Below are positions 17,296 to 25,798 of a stretch of DNA of 64,000 nucleotides, piece after piece (within the stretch, counting starts at the first letter, position 1; each line of letters opens with the position of its first letter). Below the pieces are notes generated by a model that ran no database searches, had not been told where the DNA came from, and saw nothing but the letters and a program-made list of their open reading frames with translations. A program made the position numbers and the translations under genes. The DNA is from DATKUC01 sp964577375 (GTDB taxonomy: Bacteria; Spirochaetota; Spirochaetia; DSM-27196; DATKUC01), in NCBI GenBank assembly GCA_964577375.1, contig CAZNYW010000015.1:4645-68644 (forward strand), read 5' to 3'.

Positions 17296-17314
17296 GTGAC
17301 TGACCAACGAAAAT

Positions 17315-17361
17315 AGCCCGGGCAGCATCGGCACCTCAGGGTCCGGATGCCGTCCGGGGCT
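17315..17361 (-). terminator. GC-rich stem-loop after the kinase gene
   Basis: AGCCCGGGCAGCATC (17315-17329) pairs with GGATGCCGTCCGGGGCT (17345-17361), with small interruptions. On the minus strand the stem is followed by ATTTTCG, which fits a weak intrinsic terminator for the carbohydrate kinase transcript. Confidence 0.45.
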
Positions 17362-17399
17362 GCTCTTCACACCTGCCGGCGATTCTTCTCTGCCTTTCA

Positions 17400-18764
17400 T
17401 CATGCATACTTTACGTGTGACATCGCTTCGCGAACGTTCCGGGTTGCTCCGGAACGGAGCGAGGCAAGCAGTGCTGCACCGAAAGCCGCCTCTTCCGCAT
17501 GCCGCGGGACAAGAATCGCGTCGCTTCCAAAGGTCCGTCCGAGCCGGTCGCGAACGGCGGGGTTGTTTCTAACCGTGTTTCCCGAGCCTACCAGTATCTG
17601 GTGATTTCGCCGCACATCCTCCGGAAGTAGGGCGTAGAGCTCGTGCAGCTCGCGTGCCATTCCGTCCATGAATCCGGCGGTAAGACGCGCCGGTGTGAAA
17701 TTTCGCAGGGTAATATTCTCTATCTTTCCTGCCGCGACCTTTCCGTCGCCGCGTGAGCCGGCGAACCGTGTGTCCACCGTCGGTCCTCCCTCGGCCGCCG
17801 TTTCGGCGCTCACAATCCGGTTCATCATCTCATAGACATCGATCCCCCCTTTGCAGCCCGAAAGCTCGACAACGGCCCGGTAGAATTCGGCAAGAAGAGC
17901 GAGACTTTTCCCTCCACTCAAGGTGGCGCCGACAACGAGAAACCCTTCCGGGAAGGGTCGGGTGTCGAGACCGGGGACAAGGTCCGGCGTGGTGCGGAAG
18001 AGCGAAATCTGACCGCTCGTTCCAAGGTTGAGCAAGAGCGACGCGGCGGGGTCGCGGATCGCACCGAGAAAGCTCGCCTGGTTGTCGCCGACGGTTCCGG
18101 CGATGAGCATTCCATCCTTCCCCTTCCTCACCAGCTCGCTCCCCTGTGCGAGATGTGGGAGAATCGACGGGTCGATCCCCAGTCGTTCGATTGCGGAATG
18201 ATCGAAACTCTGCTCTGCCGGAAGATAGACTCCCATCCCCGCCGCATTAGACGGATCGGTGACCGGAGCACTCTCGCCGGCAAGCCGCATAGCAGTGTAG
18301 TCCATTATCGTGCAGATTCGCCGTGCATCAGGCGGAACCAGTCCGTTGCGGCTGTTGTAGAAATGCGTCACCAGCCCGAAGCCGGTGGAAAGAGGATGCC
18401 CGGCGAGCGACGAGGCCTCTTCCGCGTAGGTTTTCCCGTTGCCGAAGGGCAGGGCACCGCGCCGGTCGAGCCAGGTGTAGAGCGGCGAAATTGCTTCTCC
18501 CTCTGCGTCGACGTAGAGAATTCCGTGCATCTGACCGGTAACGCATACGGCGTCGGCCCGGTTGCCGCCCGACTGCATTTCGGCGAGCATCTCGCCTGCC
18601 CGCGTCACGATCTTCTCCGCATCCTGCCGGTTTTCCCACGGATTCTCCGCGGGTGTCTCTACGCCCGAGGCCGATGAACCGCTCCAGATCGCTTCGTCGG
18701 CATCGAGATCGAAGAGCACGCCCGAGATCGAGGTCGTTCCAAGGTCAATTCCCGCAAATCTCAT
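17400..18764 (-). CDS. FGGY carbohydrate kinase, sedoheptulokinase-like
   Basis: A 454-residue cytoplasmic sugar kinase with the FHK/FGGY fold. The N-terminal phosphate loop is GIDLGTTSISGVLFD, with VTGQMHGILYVD...SPLYTWLDRR, a substrate region typical of sedoheptulokinases. The C-terminal ATP site is LLNLGTSGQISLF...LVGSGNTVRNNPAV...EEAAFGAAL. Length fits sedoheptulokinase. It would phosphorylate a ketose to feed the pentose phosphate pathway. No transporter is adjacent. It is divergent from a TetR regulator 129 bp away. Xylulokinase or ribulokinase specificity is less likely but not excluded. Confidence 0.8.
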   Translation of the reverse strand: MRFAGIDLGTTSISGVLFDLDADEAIWSGSSASGVETPAENPWENRQDAEKIVTRAGEMLAEMQSGGNRADAVCVTGQMHGILYVDAEGEAISPLYTWLDRRGALPFGNGKTYAEEASSLAGHPLSTGFGLVTHFYNSRNGLVPPDARRICTIMDYTAMRLAGESAPVTDPSNAAGMGVYLPAEQSFDHSAIERLGIDPSILPHLAQGSELVRKGKDGMLIAGTVGDNQASFLGAIRDPAASLLLNLGTSGQISLFRTTPDLVPGLDTRPFPEGFLVVGATLSGGKSLALLAEFYRAVVELSGCKGGIDVYEMMNRIVSAETAAEGGPTVDTRFAGSRGDGKVAAGKIENITLRNFTPARLTAGFMDGMARELHELYALLPEDVRRNHQILVGSGNTVRNNPAVRDRLGRTFGSDAILVPRHAEEAAFGAALLASLRSGATRNVREAMSHVKYA

Positions 18765-18893
18765 TCTTTCACCTCGAGTCGATTATACAGGGCAGGGCGC
18801 TTTAGTTCGATTCCCGGCGTTCCGGTTCGCTTTGCACCATGTATTCCTTGCCGTCCGCAACTATTGCGGGTAAGATGCAATGCGAGGCCTCAC

Positions 18894-19535
18894 ATGTCAG
18901 ACAGCGGTCAATCCCGCCGCCCGATTACCCAGCGAAAGAAGCGCGCGCAGGAGACCAGAAAACGCATTTTCGACAGCGCGCTCGAACTGTTCCAGGAGCG
19001 CGGTTATGACAACGTCAGTGTTGACGACATCGCGGCGCGTGCCGGAACGGCAAAGGGATCCTTCTACACCTACTTCGGTACCAAGAGCGACATCATCATC
19101 GAGGAGTTCCGCAGCCTGGATGAGTACGCGCAGGAGATTCTCGGCAGTCTTCCGGCGGAATCGACCGCCTCGGAAAGGCTCTCCGTCTTCGTAAGCCGGC
19201 TCCTCGACTACTACTACACCAGGGTTGGGCACCAGACGCTCGGCATTCTCTACATCAACCAGCTCTCCTCGAGTGAATCGATGCGCATAGTCGGGGCGCC
19301 GGGGCGCCCGACCGTCGATGCGATCGAGGTCCTCATCGAAGAGGGGCAGCGCGGCGGTGAGTTCGTCCGTGAGACGGATCCGACGACGCTTGCCGGCTGG
19401 GTAAATCGCGCGATGCGCGGGCTCTACGTCGACTGGGCGGTCTCCCGCGGCGCGTTCCACCTCCCGAAAGAGGGGATGAGGTACTTCTCCGCAGTGATTC
19501 TGCCGGCATTGCGCGTGAAACATTCTTCCTCTTGA
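18894..19535 (+). CDS. TetR/AcrR-family transcriptional regulator
   Basis: A 213-residue regulator. The N-terminal helix-turn-helix at about residues 15-62 reads RIFDSALELFQERGYDNVSV...AGTAKGSFYTYFGTKSDI, a textbook TetR signature. The C-terminal part is a helical ligand-binding domain of unknown specificity. ATG 18894 is chosen because GAGG lies 6 bp upstream. It lies between the divergent kinase gene and glpD, which starts 93 bp downstream. It may control either; no clear operator was seen. Confidence 0.85.
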   Translation: MSDSGQSRRPITQRKKRAQETRKRIFDSALELFQERGYDNVSVDDIAARAGTAKGSFYTYFGTKSDIIIEEFRSLDEYAQEILGSLPAESTASERLSVFVSRLLDYYYTRVGHQTLGILYINQLSSSESMRIVGAPGRPTVDAIEVLIEEGQRGGEFVRETDPTTLAGWVNRAMRGLYVDWAVSRGAFHLPKEGMRYFSAVILPALRVKHSSS

Positions 19536-19628
19536 TTCCCACAATTTCGAGCACCTTCTCCTCGCACAAGTCTTCAAGAATTGTTACATTTGTTCTTGTT
19601 GCTTGATCCAATGTTCACCGGAGGTTAC

Positions 19629-21188
19629 ATGAAACGCGAGGACATGGCGGCGAAGGCCGCCGATGGAAGCGGTGGCTGGGACGTCGTCATAATCGGCGGC
19701 GGGGCGACGGGTCTGGGCATAGCAGTCGACGCGTCGCTGCGCGGCTATCGTACCCTTCTGCTCGAGCAGCACGATTTCGCCAAGGCCACCTCGAGCCGCA
19801 GCACCAAGATGGCGCACGGCGGGGTCCGCTACCTTCAGCAGGGCAATCTGGGCCTGGTGATGGAGGCGCTCCGCGAACGCGGAATCATGGTACGGAACGC
19901 GCCGCACCTCGTGCACAGTCTATCGTTCATCGTCCCGACCTACCGGTGGTGGGAACAGCCCTACTACGGAACCGGACTCAAGCTCTACGATATGCTCGCG
20001 GGGGATCTCAGCCTCGGAAGCTCCCGCTTTCTTTCACGACAGGAAACGCTTGACCTGCTTCCCAACGTCGAACCGCGGAACCTGTTTGGCGGGGTCCTTT
20101 TCCACGACGGACAGTTCGACGACGCGCGGCTTGCGGTGAACCTGGCTCAAACCGCCGCGGAAAACGGTGCCGTGCTCCTGAACTACGCCCGGGTAGTCGA
20201 GCTCCTGAAGCGTTCCGGCCGTGTGTCGGGCGTCCGTTTCCAGGACGTCGAGACGGGCGTCGAGCAGGAGGTGCAGTCCAGGGTTGTAATCAACGCGACC
20301 GGCCCCTTTACCGACGCGGTGCGCAGGCTCGACGACGCCGACTCCCGGAGCATCATTCGTCCGAGCCAGGGAGTGCACCTGGTTCTCGGGCGCTCATTCC
20401 TGCCGGGCGAGGCGGCCCTGATGGTGCCCAGGACGACCGATGGTCGGGTGCTTTTCGCGGTTCCCTGGCACAACCGGTTGATAGTGGGCACCACCGATAC
20501 CCCGGTCGATGCACCGGCGCTCGAGCCGCGTCCGCTCGACCGGGAGATCGACTTCATCCTCGAGAACGTGCGCCGCTATCTCACCCGCGACCCGGAGCGG
20601 ACCGACGTGCTCGCCGCCTACGCCGGAGTTCGGCCGCTCGTGGCCTCCGGCGGCAACGGACGCACATCGGCGATAAGCAGGGATGAGACGATTCTGGTTT
20701 CGCGGTCGGGGCTGGTGACGATTGCCGGAGGAAAATGGACCACCTACCGGAAGATGGCGGAAAAGACGGTCGACCGGGCAGCTTCGGTTGGCGGTCTCGA
20801 TGAGCGTCCCTGCCGGACCGCGGCACAGCGGATCCACGGGTATCTGTCGGACCCCGGGGAGCGGGATGATCTGGACTTCTACGGCAGCGACGCTGCGGTC
20901 GTACGCCAGATCGCCCGGTCCACGCCGGCGTTGGCAGGGCAGATTCATCCGAGGCTGCCTGTAATCGGCGCGCAGGCAGTCCATGCTGTGCGTGAGGAGA
21001 TGTGCCGGACCGTCGAGGACTTTCTTGCGCGGCGCACCCGCTCGCTGCTGCTCGATGCGCGCGCGAGCATCGAGGCAGCGGAGACGGTGGCGACGATTAT
21101 TGCAGGGGAGCTGGGCCGAGACGGATCCTGGTGCAGGCGCGAAACGGCGGCGTTCAAGAGCCTCGCGGAGCGATATCTGGTCGGATGA
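19629..21188 (+). CDS. glpD: FAD-dependent glycerol-3-phosphate dehydrogenase
   Basis: A 519-residue GlpD/GlpA-type enzyme oxidising glycerol-3-phosphate to dihydroxyacetone phosphate and passing electrons to the quinone pool at the membrane. The FAD-binding Rossmann motif VVIIGGGATGLGIAVDAS is near residue 20, followed by the DAO-fold hallmarks SSRSTKMAHGGVRYLQQG and AGVRPLV...ISRDETILVS...AGGKWTTYRKMAE. The C-terminal helical domain is present. Start ATG 19629 has GGAGG 4 bp upstream. A strong hairpin terminator follows. A gpsA remnant lies elsewhere in the window. Confidence 0.93.
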   Translation: MKREDMAAKAADGSGGWDVVIIGGGATGLGIAVDASLRGYRTLLLEQHDFAKATSSRSTKMAHGGVRYLQQGNLGLVMEALRERGIMVRNAPHLVHSLSFIVPTYRWWEQPYYGTGLKLYDMLAGDLSLGSSRFLSRQETLDLLPNVEPRNLFGGVLFHDGQFDDARLAVNLAQTAAENGAVLLNYARVVELLKRSGRVSGVRFQDVETGVEQEVQSRVVINATGPFTDAVRRLDDADSRSIIRPSQGVHLVLGRSFLPGEAALMVPRTTDGRVLFAVPWHNRLIVGTTDTPVDAPALEPRPLDREIDFILENVRRYLTRDPERTDVLAAYAGVRPLVASGGNGRTSAISRDETILVSRSGLVTIAGGKWTTYRKMAEKTVDRAASVGGLDERPCRTAAQRIHGYLSDPGERDDLDFYGSDAAVVRQIARSTPALAGQIHPRLPVIGAQAVHAVREEMCRTVEDFLARRTRSLLLDARASIEAAETVATIIAGELGRDGSWCRRETAAFKSLAERYLVG

Positions 21189-21265
21189 GCGCAATATCTG
21201 TGGTTCTTCCGTAACCTTTGTCCTTCTGCGCGGTTTTTTTAGTAATGCACGGTGCTTCAAACCCC

Positions 21266-21306
21266 GAACCCCCGCAGAGTCGTTGGCACTGCGGGGGTTC
21301 CCTTTT
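21266..21306 (+). terminator. Intrinsic terminator after glpD
   Basis: GAACCCCCGCAG (21266-21277) and CTGCGGGGGTTC (21289-21300) form a perfect 12-bp stem followed by CCTTTTG. It sits between glpD and the convergent LysR gene. Confidence 0.85.
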
Positions 21307-21315
21307 GTCGGACAC

Positions 21316-22200
21316 CTAACCCGCCTTTGTCCCGAGCAGTTCACGTGCAACACGCCGCATAGCCTGCGCCGCGGCGCTCAATTCCCCTGTCTCGCGCCGG
21401 GCAATCAGCAGCGTGCGTGAAGGGGTCGGCGGCGCGATGTCGGTGTAGGCAGGGCCGTGCTCCTTCCGTACCATCTGCGGGACCACGGTGATTCCCAGTC
21501 CCTCTTCAACCAGCCGCTGCACCGTCTCGATCTCATCGCTTTCGTAGACCACCCGCGGAGCAATGCCGGCCGCGGCGAGCGCTTCGGTGACGATGCGGCG
21601 GTAGCCGTGGCCGCTCTTCATCAGAATGAAGGGCTCCCCGGCGACCGATTCGAGGGGTACGGAGCCCCGCGTCGCCAGACGGTGCCCGGGTGGCAGCGCG
21701 AGAACGAGCGGCTCGCGGAAGAGCACCTCTGAGGCGATCCCCGTTCCCAGGCCCGCCTCGTCGATTATGGCAAGGTCGATCTCGAACTCCCGGAGCGCCC
21801 CGGCAAGCTGCGGGGAGGATGCCTCCTTGAGGGTTACGTGGACGCCGGGATGGGCGCCGAGAAAGGCGCGAAGGAGCTGCGGCAGCAGGTAGGCGCCCGT
21901 GGTCGGGAGGCAGCCGAGCGCGACGCTGCCCCGCGTGAGGCCGGACAACTCCTCCAGCTCCCGCCGTCCCGTCTCGAGCCGGCGCAGCGCTTCGGCCGCA
22001 TGCGGCCGGAAGAGCGACCCCCGCTCGGTCAGCCTCGCCCCGTGCCGACCCCGTTCGAAGAGCGGTCCCCCGAGCTCGGCTTCGAGCTTGGCGATCTGTG
22101 CCGAAAGCGACGGCTGAGATACGTGGCAGAGGTCGGCGGCTGCGGTAAACGAACCGGAAAGCGCGACGGCCAGAAAGTAGCGGAGCTGGTGTATTTCCAT
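21316..22200 (-). CDS. LysR-family regulator, divergent from leuCD
   Basis: A 294-residue LysR-type regulator. The N-terminal winged helix (residues 1-60) reads MEIHQLRYFLAVALSGSFTAAADLCHVSQPSLSAQI. The rest is the two-lobed effector domain (GSVALGCLPTTGAYLLPQLL...). It is transcribed divergently from leuC with a 91-bp gap containing a 22-bp dyad, the classic arrangement for LysR control of the neighbouring operon. The effector is unknown; a leucine-pathway intermediate such as isopropylmalate is plausible by analogy. Confidence 0.88.
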   Translation of the reverse strand: MEIHQLRYFLAVALSGSFTAAADLCHVSQPSLSAQIAKLEAELGGPLFERGRHGARLTERGSLFRPHAAEALRRLETGRRELEELSGLTRGSVALGCLPTTGAYLLPQLLRAFLGAHPGVHVTLKEASSPQLAGALREFEIDLAIIDEAGLGTGIASEVLFREPLVLALPPGHRLATRGSVPLESVAGEPFILMKSGHGYRRIVTEALAAAGIAPRVVYESDEIETVQRLVEEGLGITVVPQMVRKEHGPAYTDIAPPTPSRTLLIARRETGELSAAAQAMRRVARELLGTKAG

Positions 22201-22210
22201 AGTCTTGTCC

Positions 22211-22232
22211 TATATTATTTATAGATAATATA
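22211..22232. promoter_or_regulatory. LysR-type operator between lysR and leuC
   Basis: TATATTAT and ATAATATA flank TTATAG, an 8-6-8 inverted repeat. It also contains the 15-bp palindrome CTATA-TTATT-TATAG (22210-22224), which matches the T-N11-A rule of LysR sites. It lies between the two divergent starts. Binding is inferred. Confidence 0.6.
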
Positions 22233-22291
22233 TCTTTTACAAATGGATGGAAAGACGGTATGATAGCCACATCCACGCAGCTGGAGGACTT

Positions 22292-23722
22292 ATGGCAAAA
22301 GGAACTTTGTACAACAAGATATGGGACTCTCACTCGGTGGCGACGCTGCCGACGGGCCAGACCCAGCTTTTTATTGGTTTACATCTGGTTCACGAGGTAA
22401 CCAGCCCTCAGGCCTTCGACATGCTTCGCGAGAAGGGACTCAAGATTGCCTATCCGGAGCGCACCTTCGCGACGGTCGATCACATCGTTCCCACGGCGAC
22501 TCATCAGCGACCCTTCGCGGACGGCCAGGCGGAACAGATGATGAAGGCGATTGAGACGAACACCAGTGAGTTCGGACTCAAGTTCTTCAATTTCGGCAGC
22601 GGACGGCAGGGTGTCGTGCACATCATCGGGCCCGAGCTCGGACTGACCCAGCCGGGCATGACGATCGCATGCGGTGACTCGCATACCTCGACGCACGGAG
22701 CCTTCGGAACGCTCGCCTTCGGCATCGGGACCTCGCAGGTCCGCGACGTGCTGGCATCCCAGTGTCTCGCGATGGACCCCATGAAGGTTCGACGCATCGA
22801 GATCAACGGCCGCCTCGGCGCCGGGGTAACACCAAAGGATGTGATCCTCTTCATCATCAACCGGCTCGGGGTGAAGGGCGGGCTCGGCTATGTCTATGAG
22901 TACGCAGGCGACGTGTTCGACGAGATGAGCATGGAGGGCCGCATGACGGTCTGCAACATGTCAATCGAAGGCGGCGCGCGGGCGGGCTATGTGAATCCGG
23001 ACAAGACCACATTCGACTACCTGGAAGGCAGGGAATACGCGCCAAAGGGCGCCGAGTGGGACAAAGCGGTCGCCTACTGGCAATCGCTCGCTTCCGACGG
23101 TGACGCCGAGTATGACGATGTGGTTCGGTTCGACGCTGCGGACATAGAGCCGATGGTCACCTGGGGCGTTACCCCGGGCCAGAGCGTCGGCATAAGCCAC
23201 CCTCTGCCCGACCCGGCGAAGGTCGAGGACGAGGGGGAGCGGAAATCGATGGAACTCGCATTCCGTCACATGAAGCTCCAGCCGGGCGCCCGCATGGAAG
23301 AGACCAGAATCGATGTCGCATTCATAGGAAGCTGTACGAACGGCCGCATATCGGACCTCCGCGCGGCCGCGCAGGTTGTCCAGGGACGCCGGGTTGCCGA
23401 GGGTGTGAAGGCTTTCGTGGTACCCGGTTCGATGCAGGTGCGCGTCCAGGCAATCGCGGAGGGACTGGACAAGATCTTCACTGCCGCGGGATTCGAATGG
23501 CGTGAGGCGGGCTGCTCGATGTGTCTGGCAATGAACCCCGACAAGCTCACCGGCGACCAGATTTCGGCGAGCTCGAGCAACCGGAATTTCATCGGCCGTC
23601 AGGGAAGCCCGACCGGGCGAACCCTTCTCATGTCACCCCCGATGGTGGCGGCCGCCGCGGTCGAAGGGCACGTAACCGACATCCGTGGATTCAAAGCGGC
23701 GCCGACGTCCGCATCAGCTTAA
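22292..23722 (+). CDS. leuC: 3-isopropylmalate dehydratase large subunit
   Basis: A 476-residue aconitase-family large subunit. With LeuD it isomerises 2- to 3-isopropylmalate in leucine synthesis. Iron-sulfur cluster cysteines lie in GSCTNGR and GCSMC; substrate motifs are DHIVPT and CGDSHTSTHGAFGTLAFGIGTS. Length and the C-terminal SSSNRNFIGRQGS fit bacterial LeuC rather than the shorter archaeal/homoaconitase type. ATG 22292 follows GGAGG at 4-5 bp; the upstream in-frame start at 22247 lacks a ribosome site. It is followed by leuD with an 10-bp gap. No leuA or leuB is nearby. Confidence 0.95.
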   Translation: MAKGTLYNKIWDSHSVATLPTGQTQLFIGLHLVHEVTSPQAFDMLREKGLKIAYPERTFATVDHIVPTATHQRPFADGQAEQMMKAIETNTSEFGLKFFNFGSGRQGVVHIIGPELGLTQPGMTIACGDSHTSTHGAFGTLAFGIGTSQVRDVLASQCLAMDPMKVRRIEINGRLGAGVTPKDVILFIINRLGVKGGLGYVYEYAGDVFDEMSMEGRMTVCNMSIEGGARAGYVNPDKTTFDYLEGREYAPKGAEWDKAVAYWQSLASDGDAEYDDVVRFDAADIEPMVTWGVTPGQSVGISHPLPDPAKVEDEGERKSMELAFRHMKLQPGARMEETRIDVAFIGSCTNGRISDLRAAAQVVQGRRVAEGVKAFVVPGSMQVRVQAIAEGLDKIFTAAGFEWREAGCSMCLAMNPDKLTGDQISASSSNRNFIGRQGSPTGRTLLMSPPMVAAAAVEGHVTDIRGFKAAPTSASA

Positions 23723-23732
23723 GGAGCAGACC

Positions 23733-24335
23733 ATGTCCAAGATCGTTCAGATAGAAGGGACTGCCGTCCCGGTCGTCGGTGACGACATCGATACCGACCG
23801 CATCATCCCGGCGCGATACCTGAAAGAGATAACCTTCAGCCGGATGGGTGAGTATCCCTTTTTCGACGAGAGGTTCAACGCCGACGGAAGCAGGAAGGAT
23901 CACCCCTTCAACCGGCAGGAGCATCAGGGCGCGGCGCTCCTTCTGGCAAACTCCAATTTCGGCTGCGGAAGCTCACGCGAGCATGCTCCCCAGGCGCTCG
24001 CGCGCTGGGGAATCAAGGCGATAGTGGCCGAAAGCTATGCGGAGATCTTCACCGGCAACTGCACCATGATGGGCGTGCCCACCGTAACCGCTTCCGGCGA
24101 GGAGATTGCGCGGCTGCAGAAACTTGCAGCGGAAAAGCCTTCCACGCGGTTCTCACTCGATCTGGAACGGATGGTGCTGAAGGCGGGCGATATCGAAGTA
24201 CAGGTCGCGATGCCTGACGGCAGGAGGAAGGCACTGGTTGAGGGAATCTGGGACAGCACGAGCCTGCTTCTGGGCAACGGCGACAGAGTGAAAGAGACTG
24301 CCGCGAAGCTGCCCTATATGGCGGGGCGCTACTAG
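23733..24335 (+). CDS. leuD: 3-isopropylmalate dehydratase small subunit
   Basis: A 200-residue LeuD swivel-domain subunit. It shows VVGDDIDTDRIIPARYLK at the N-terminus and NFGCGSSREHAPQALARWGIKAIVAESYAEIF, the substrate-binding loop of the family. Start ATG 23733 has AAGGAG 6 bp upstream. It pairs with LeuC to form the active dehydratase. The stop codon overlaps the end of the convergent receiver gene by 4 bp. Confidence 0.95.
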   Translation: MSKIVQIEGTAVPVVGDDIDTDRIIPARYLKEITFSRMGEYPFFDERFNADGSRKDHPFNRQEHQGAALLLANSNFGCGSSREHAPQALARWGIKAIVAESYAEIFTGNCTMMGVPTVTASGEEIARLQKLAAEKPSTRFSLDLERMVLKAGDIEVQVAMPDGRRKALVEGIWDSTSLLLGNGDRVKETAAKLPYMAGRY

Positions 24336-24730
24336 CCCTGCGCGACGGCTCCGGCGACGAGTGTTTCCGCCTGCTCGACAAGCTCGTCGGGCAGGAACGG
24401 TTTGCTCAGGAATCCGACGTTATCGGCCGCGCACAGCTGCTCGAAGTCCCGTTCGGGATAGCCTGACATATAGAGAACCGGCACCCCGGGCTGCAGATAC
24501 CCGAGCTTCCGTACGAGCGTCGGTCCGTTCATTCCCGGCATAACGATATCCGAGATGATCAGATCTATAGCGCCGTTTCGGGACTCGGCGAGCTTGATCG
24601 CTTCGTCCGGCGAAGAGGCCGAGACTACCTCAACTCCGCGCGAGCGGAGTATGAGCTGAATGATTTCGCGGACCTCGTTTTCGTCCTCGACGAGCAGGAC
24701 GGTCTTTCGCCGCAGCGCTGATTCCTTCAT
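24332..24730 (-). CDS. Stand-alone response regulator receiver protein
   Basis: A 132-residue single receiver domain without output domain. The acidic pocket is Glu15/Asp16, the phosphorylation site Asp61 in LIISDIVMPGMNGP, and the conserved lysine Lys110 in FLSKPF. The LYMSGYPE segment is typical of receivers fused to or partnered with hybrid histidine kinases. No kinase gene is adjacent. It likely works as a phosphorelay or CheY-like partner. A good minus-strand promoter lies 70 bp upstream. Confidence 0.88.
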   Translation of the reverse strand: MKESALRRKTVLLVEDENEVREIIQLILRSRGVEVVSASSPDEAIKLAESRNGAIDLIISDIVMPGMNGPTLVRKLGYLQPGVPVLYMSGYPERDFEQLCAADNVGFLSKPFLPDELVEQAETLVAGAVAQG

Positions 24731-24799
24731 GGTATCCTCTCAGGCAACCCGGCAACTCCTGCCTCGCGTATTCGCGCCGGGCGTTTGCTATTGGATGTC

Positions 24800-24828
24800 A
24801 TATTACCACGTTTTAATAAAAAAGTCAA
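24800..24828 (-). promoter_or_regulatory. Sigma-70-type promoter of the receiver gene
   Basis: On the minus strand TTGACT (24828-24823) and TAATAT (24805-24800) are separated by exactly 17 bp in an AT-rich stretch. It reads toward the receiver gene, leaving a leader of about 65 nt. Confidence 0.7.
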
Positions 24829-24883
24829 TTAAGTCCAGCAGAGTTTTTGATTTTTCCCATCGTCGGTTTGTCAGGTGCCGCTC

Positions 24884-25795
24884 TCAGGTGCCGGCGTGTG
24901 CAATGTCGATGCGAATCCGCACCGACATTCCCGGCACGAGCCTGGTCCCCTTCGTCGAACCGGGGTCGTCGAGCGTGATGCGCACTGCGATGCGCTGCAT
25001 CTGCTTGCTGAAGTTGGAGGCGCCTCCCGAGGGAGCTATCGGCGAAAAGTGATCAGCGGTCGTCGCCCCAACCCGTTCGACCCTTCCGGTGAAGGTCTTA
25101 TCCGGAAGCGCATCGGCGTTGATCGTCACCGGCTGGCCTGGATGTACTAGCCTGATCCGCGTTTCGTCGATGTTTGCCGAGACCCATTCGTCCTTCAGAT
25201 CGTAAAGGCTGAAGATTGTCTGTCCGGGGGTGACCACGTCGCCGGCGCTTCTCCATTTTTTCGCCACCACGCCGTCGAGCGGAGACTTCAACGTGGCATC
25301 GGCAAGGGTATCGGTGGCCGCCCTTTCGGCCGCTTCCGCCGCCTTCCTGCGCGATTCCGCCTGATCAACCCTGGTCTGCGCCTCGGCGGCCGCGGTCTTC
25401 ACTTCGTCGTACCGCTGCCGGGATATCGCGCCGGCCTTGAGCTGGGCATCGGCGCGGCCAAGGTCCGACAGGGCGCCGGCAAGGTGGACCTGTGCCAGCT
25501 GTGCAGCCTGCGATGCCTCCTCGACCTTCACCCGGGCCTGATCGAGCCGGTCCGACAGTGCCGCGCTGTCAAGAGTCGCAAGTGTTTCACCGGTGCTCAC
25601 CCGGTCGCCCGGCGCGGCCTTTACCTGCACCAGTCTGCCCAGGATCGTCGCGCTTACCGCCACCTGGTTTCCGTCGACGATTGCGTTGTCCGTCGAGACG
25701 TACCGGAGATCCTGCTGCCGGTAGAACAAGAGGATGGCGAGGATTCCGATAACTCCCACGGCCAGCAGGAGACCTATCGTCAGTTTTCGCGACAT
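24884..25795 (-). CDS. HlyD/EmrA-type membrane fusion protein
   Basis: A 303-residue periplasmic adaptor. One N-terminal membrane helix (residues 5-25) is followed by the biotinyl-lipoyl-like segment VSATILGRLVQVKAAPGDRVSTGETLATLD. An alpha-helical hairpin rich in Ala/Arg/Gln follows (about 75-160), then the second lipoyl half (LKSPLDGVVAKKW...GDVVTPGQTIFSL) and a beta-barrel. It lies 3 bp after the DHA2 transporter gene, so it forms an EmrAB-like efflux pair. No outer-membrane TolC gene is adjacent. Confidence 0.88.
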   Translation of the reverse strand: MSRKLTIGLLLAVGVIGILAILLFYRQQDLRYVSTDNAIVDGNQVAVSATILGRLVQVKAAPGDRVSTGETLATLDSAALSDRLDQARVKVEEASQAAQLAQVHLAGALSDLGRADAQLKAGAISRQRYDEVKTAAAEAQTRVDQAESRRKAAEAAERAATDTLADATLKSPLDGVVAKKWRSAGDVVTPGQTIFSLYDLKDEWVSANIDETRIRLVHPGQPVTINADALPDKTFTGRVERVGATTADHFSPIAPSGGASNFSKQMQRIAVRITLDDPGSTKGTRLVPGMSVRIRIDIAHAGT

Positions 25796-25798
25796 GAT

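Noticed and set aside
18805..18818. GTTCGATTCCCGG resembles a tRNA T-loop
   Set aside because: The flanking bases do not form a T stem and no acceptor, D or anticodon arms are found around it.
22292..24335. Homoaconitase or citramalate-pathway reading of leuCD
   Set aside because: The large subunit has the length and motifs of bacterial LeuC, and there is no neighbouring gene that would point to lysine or citramalate pathways. Left as leuCD.
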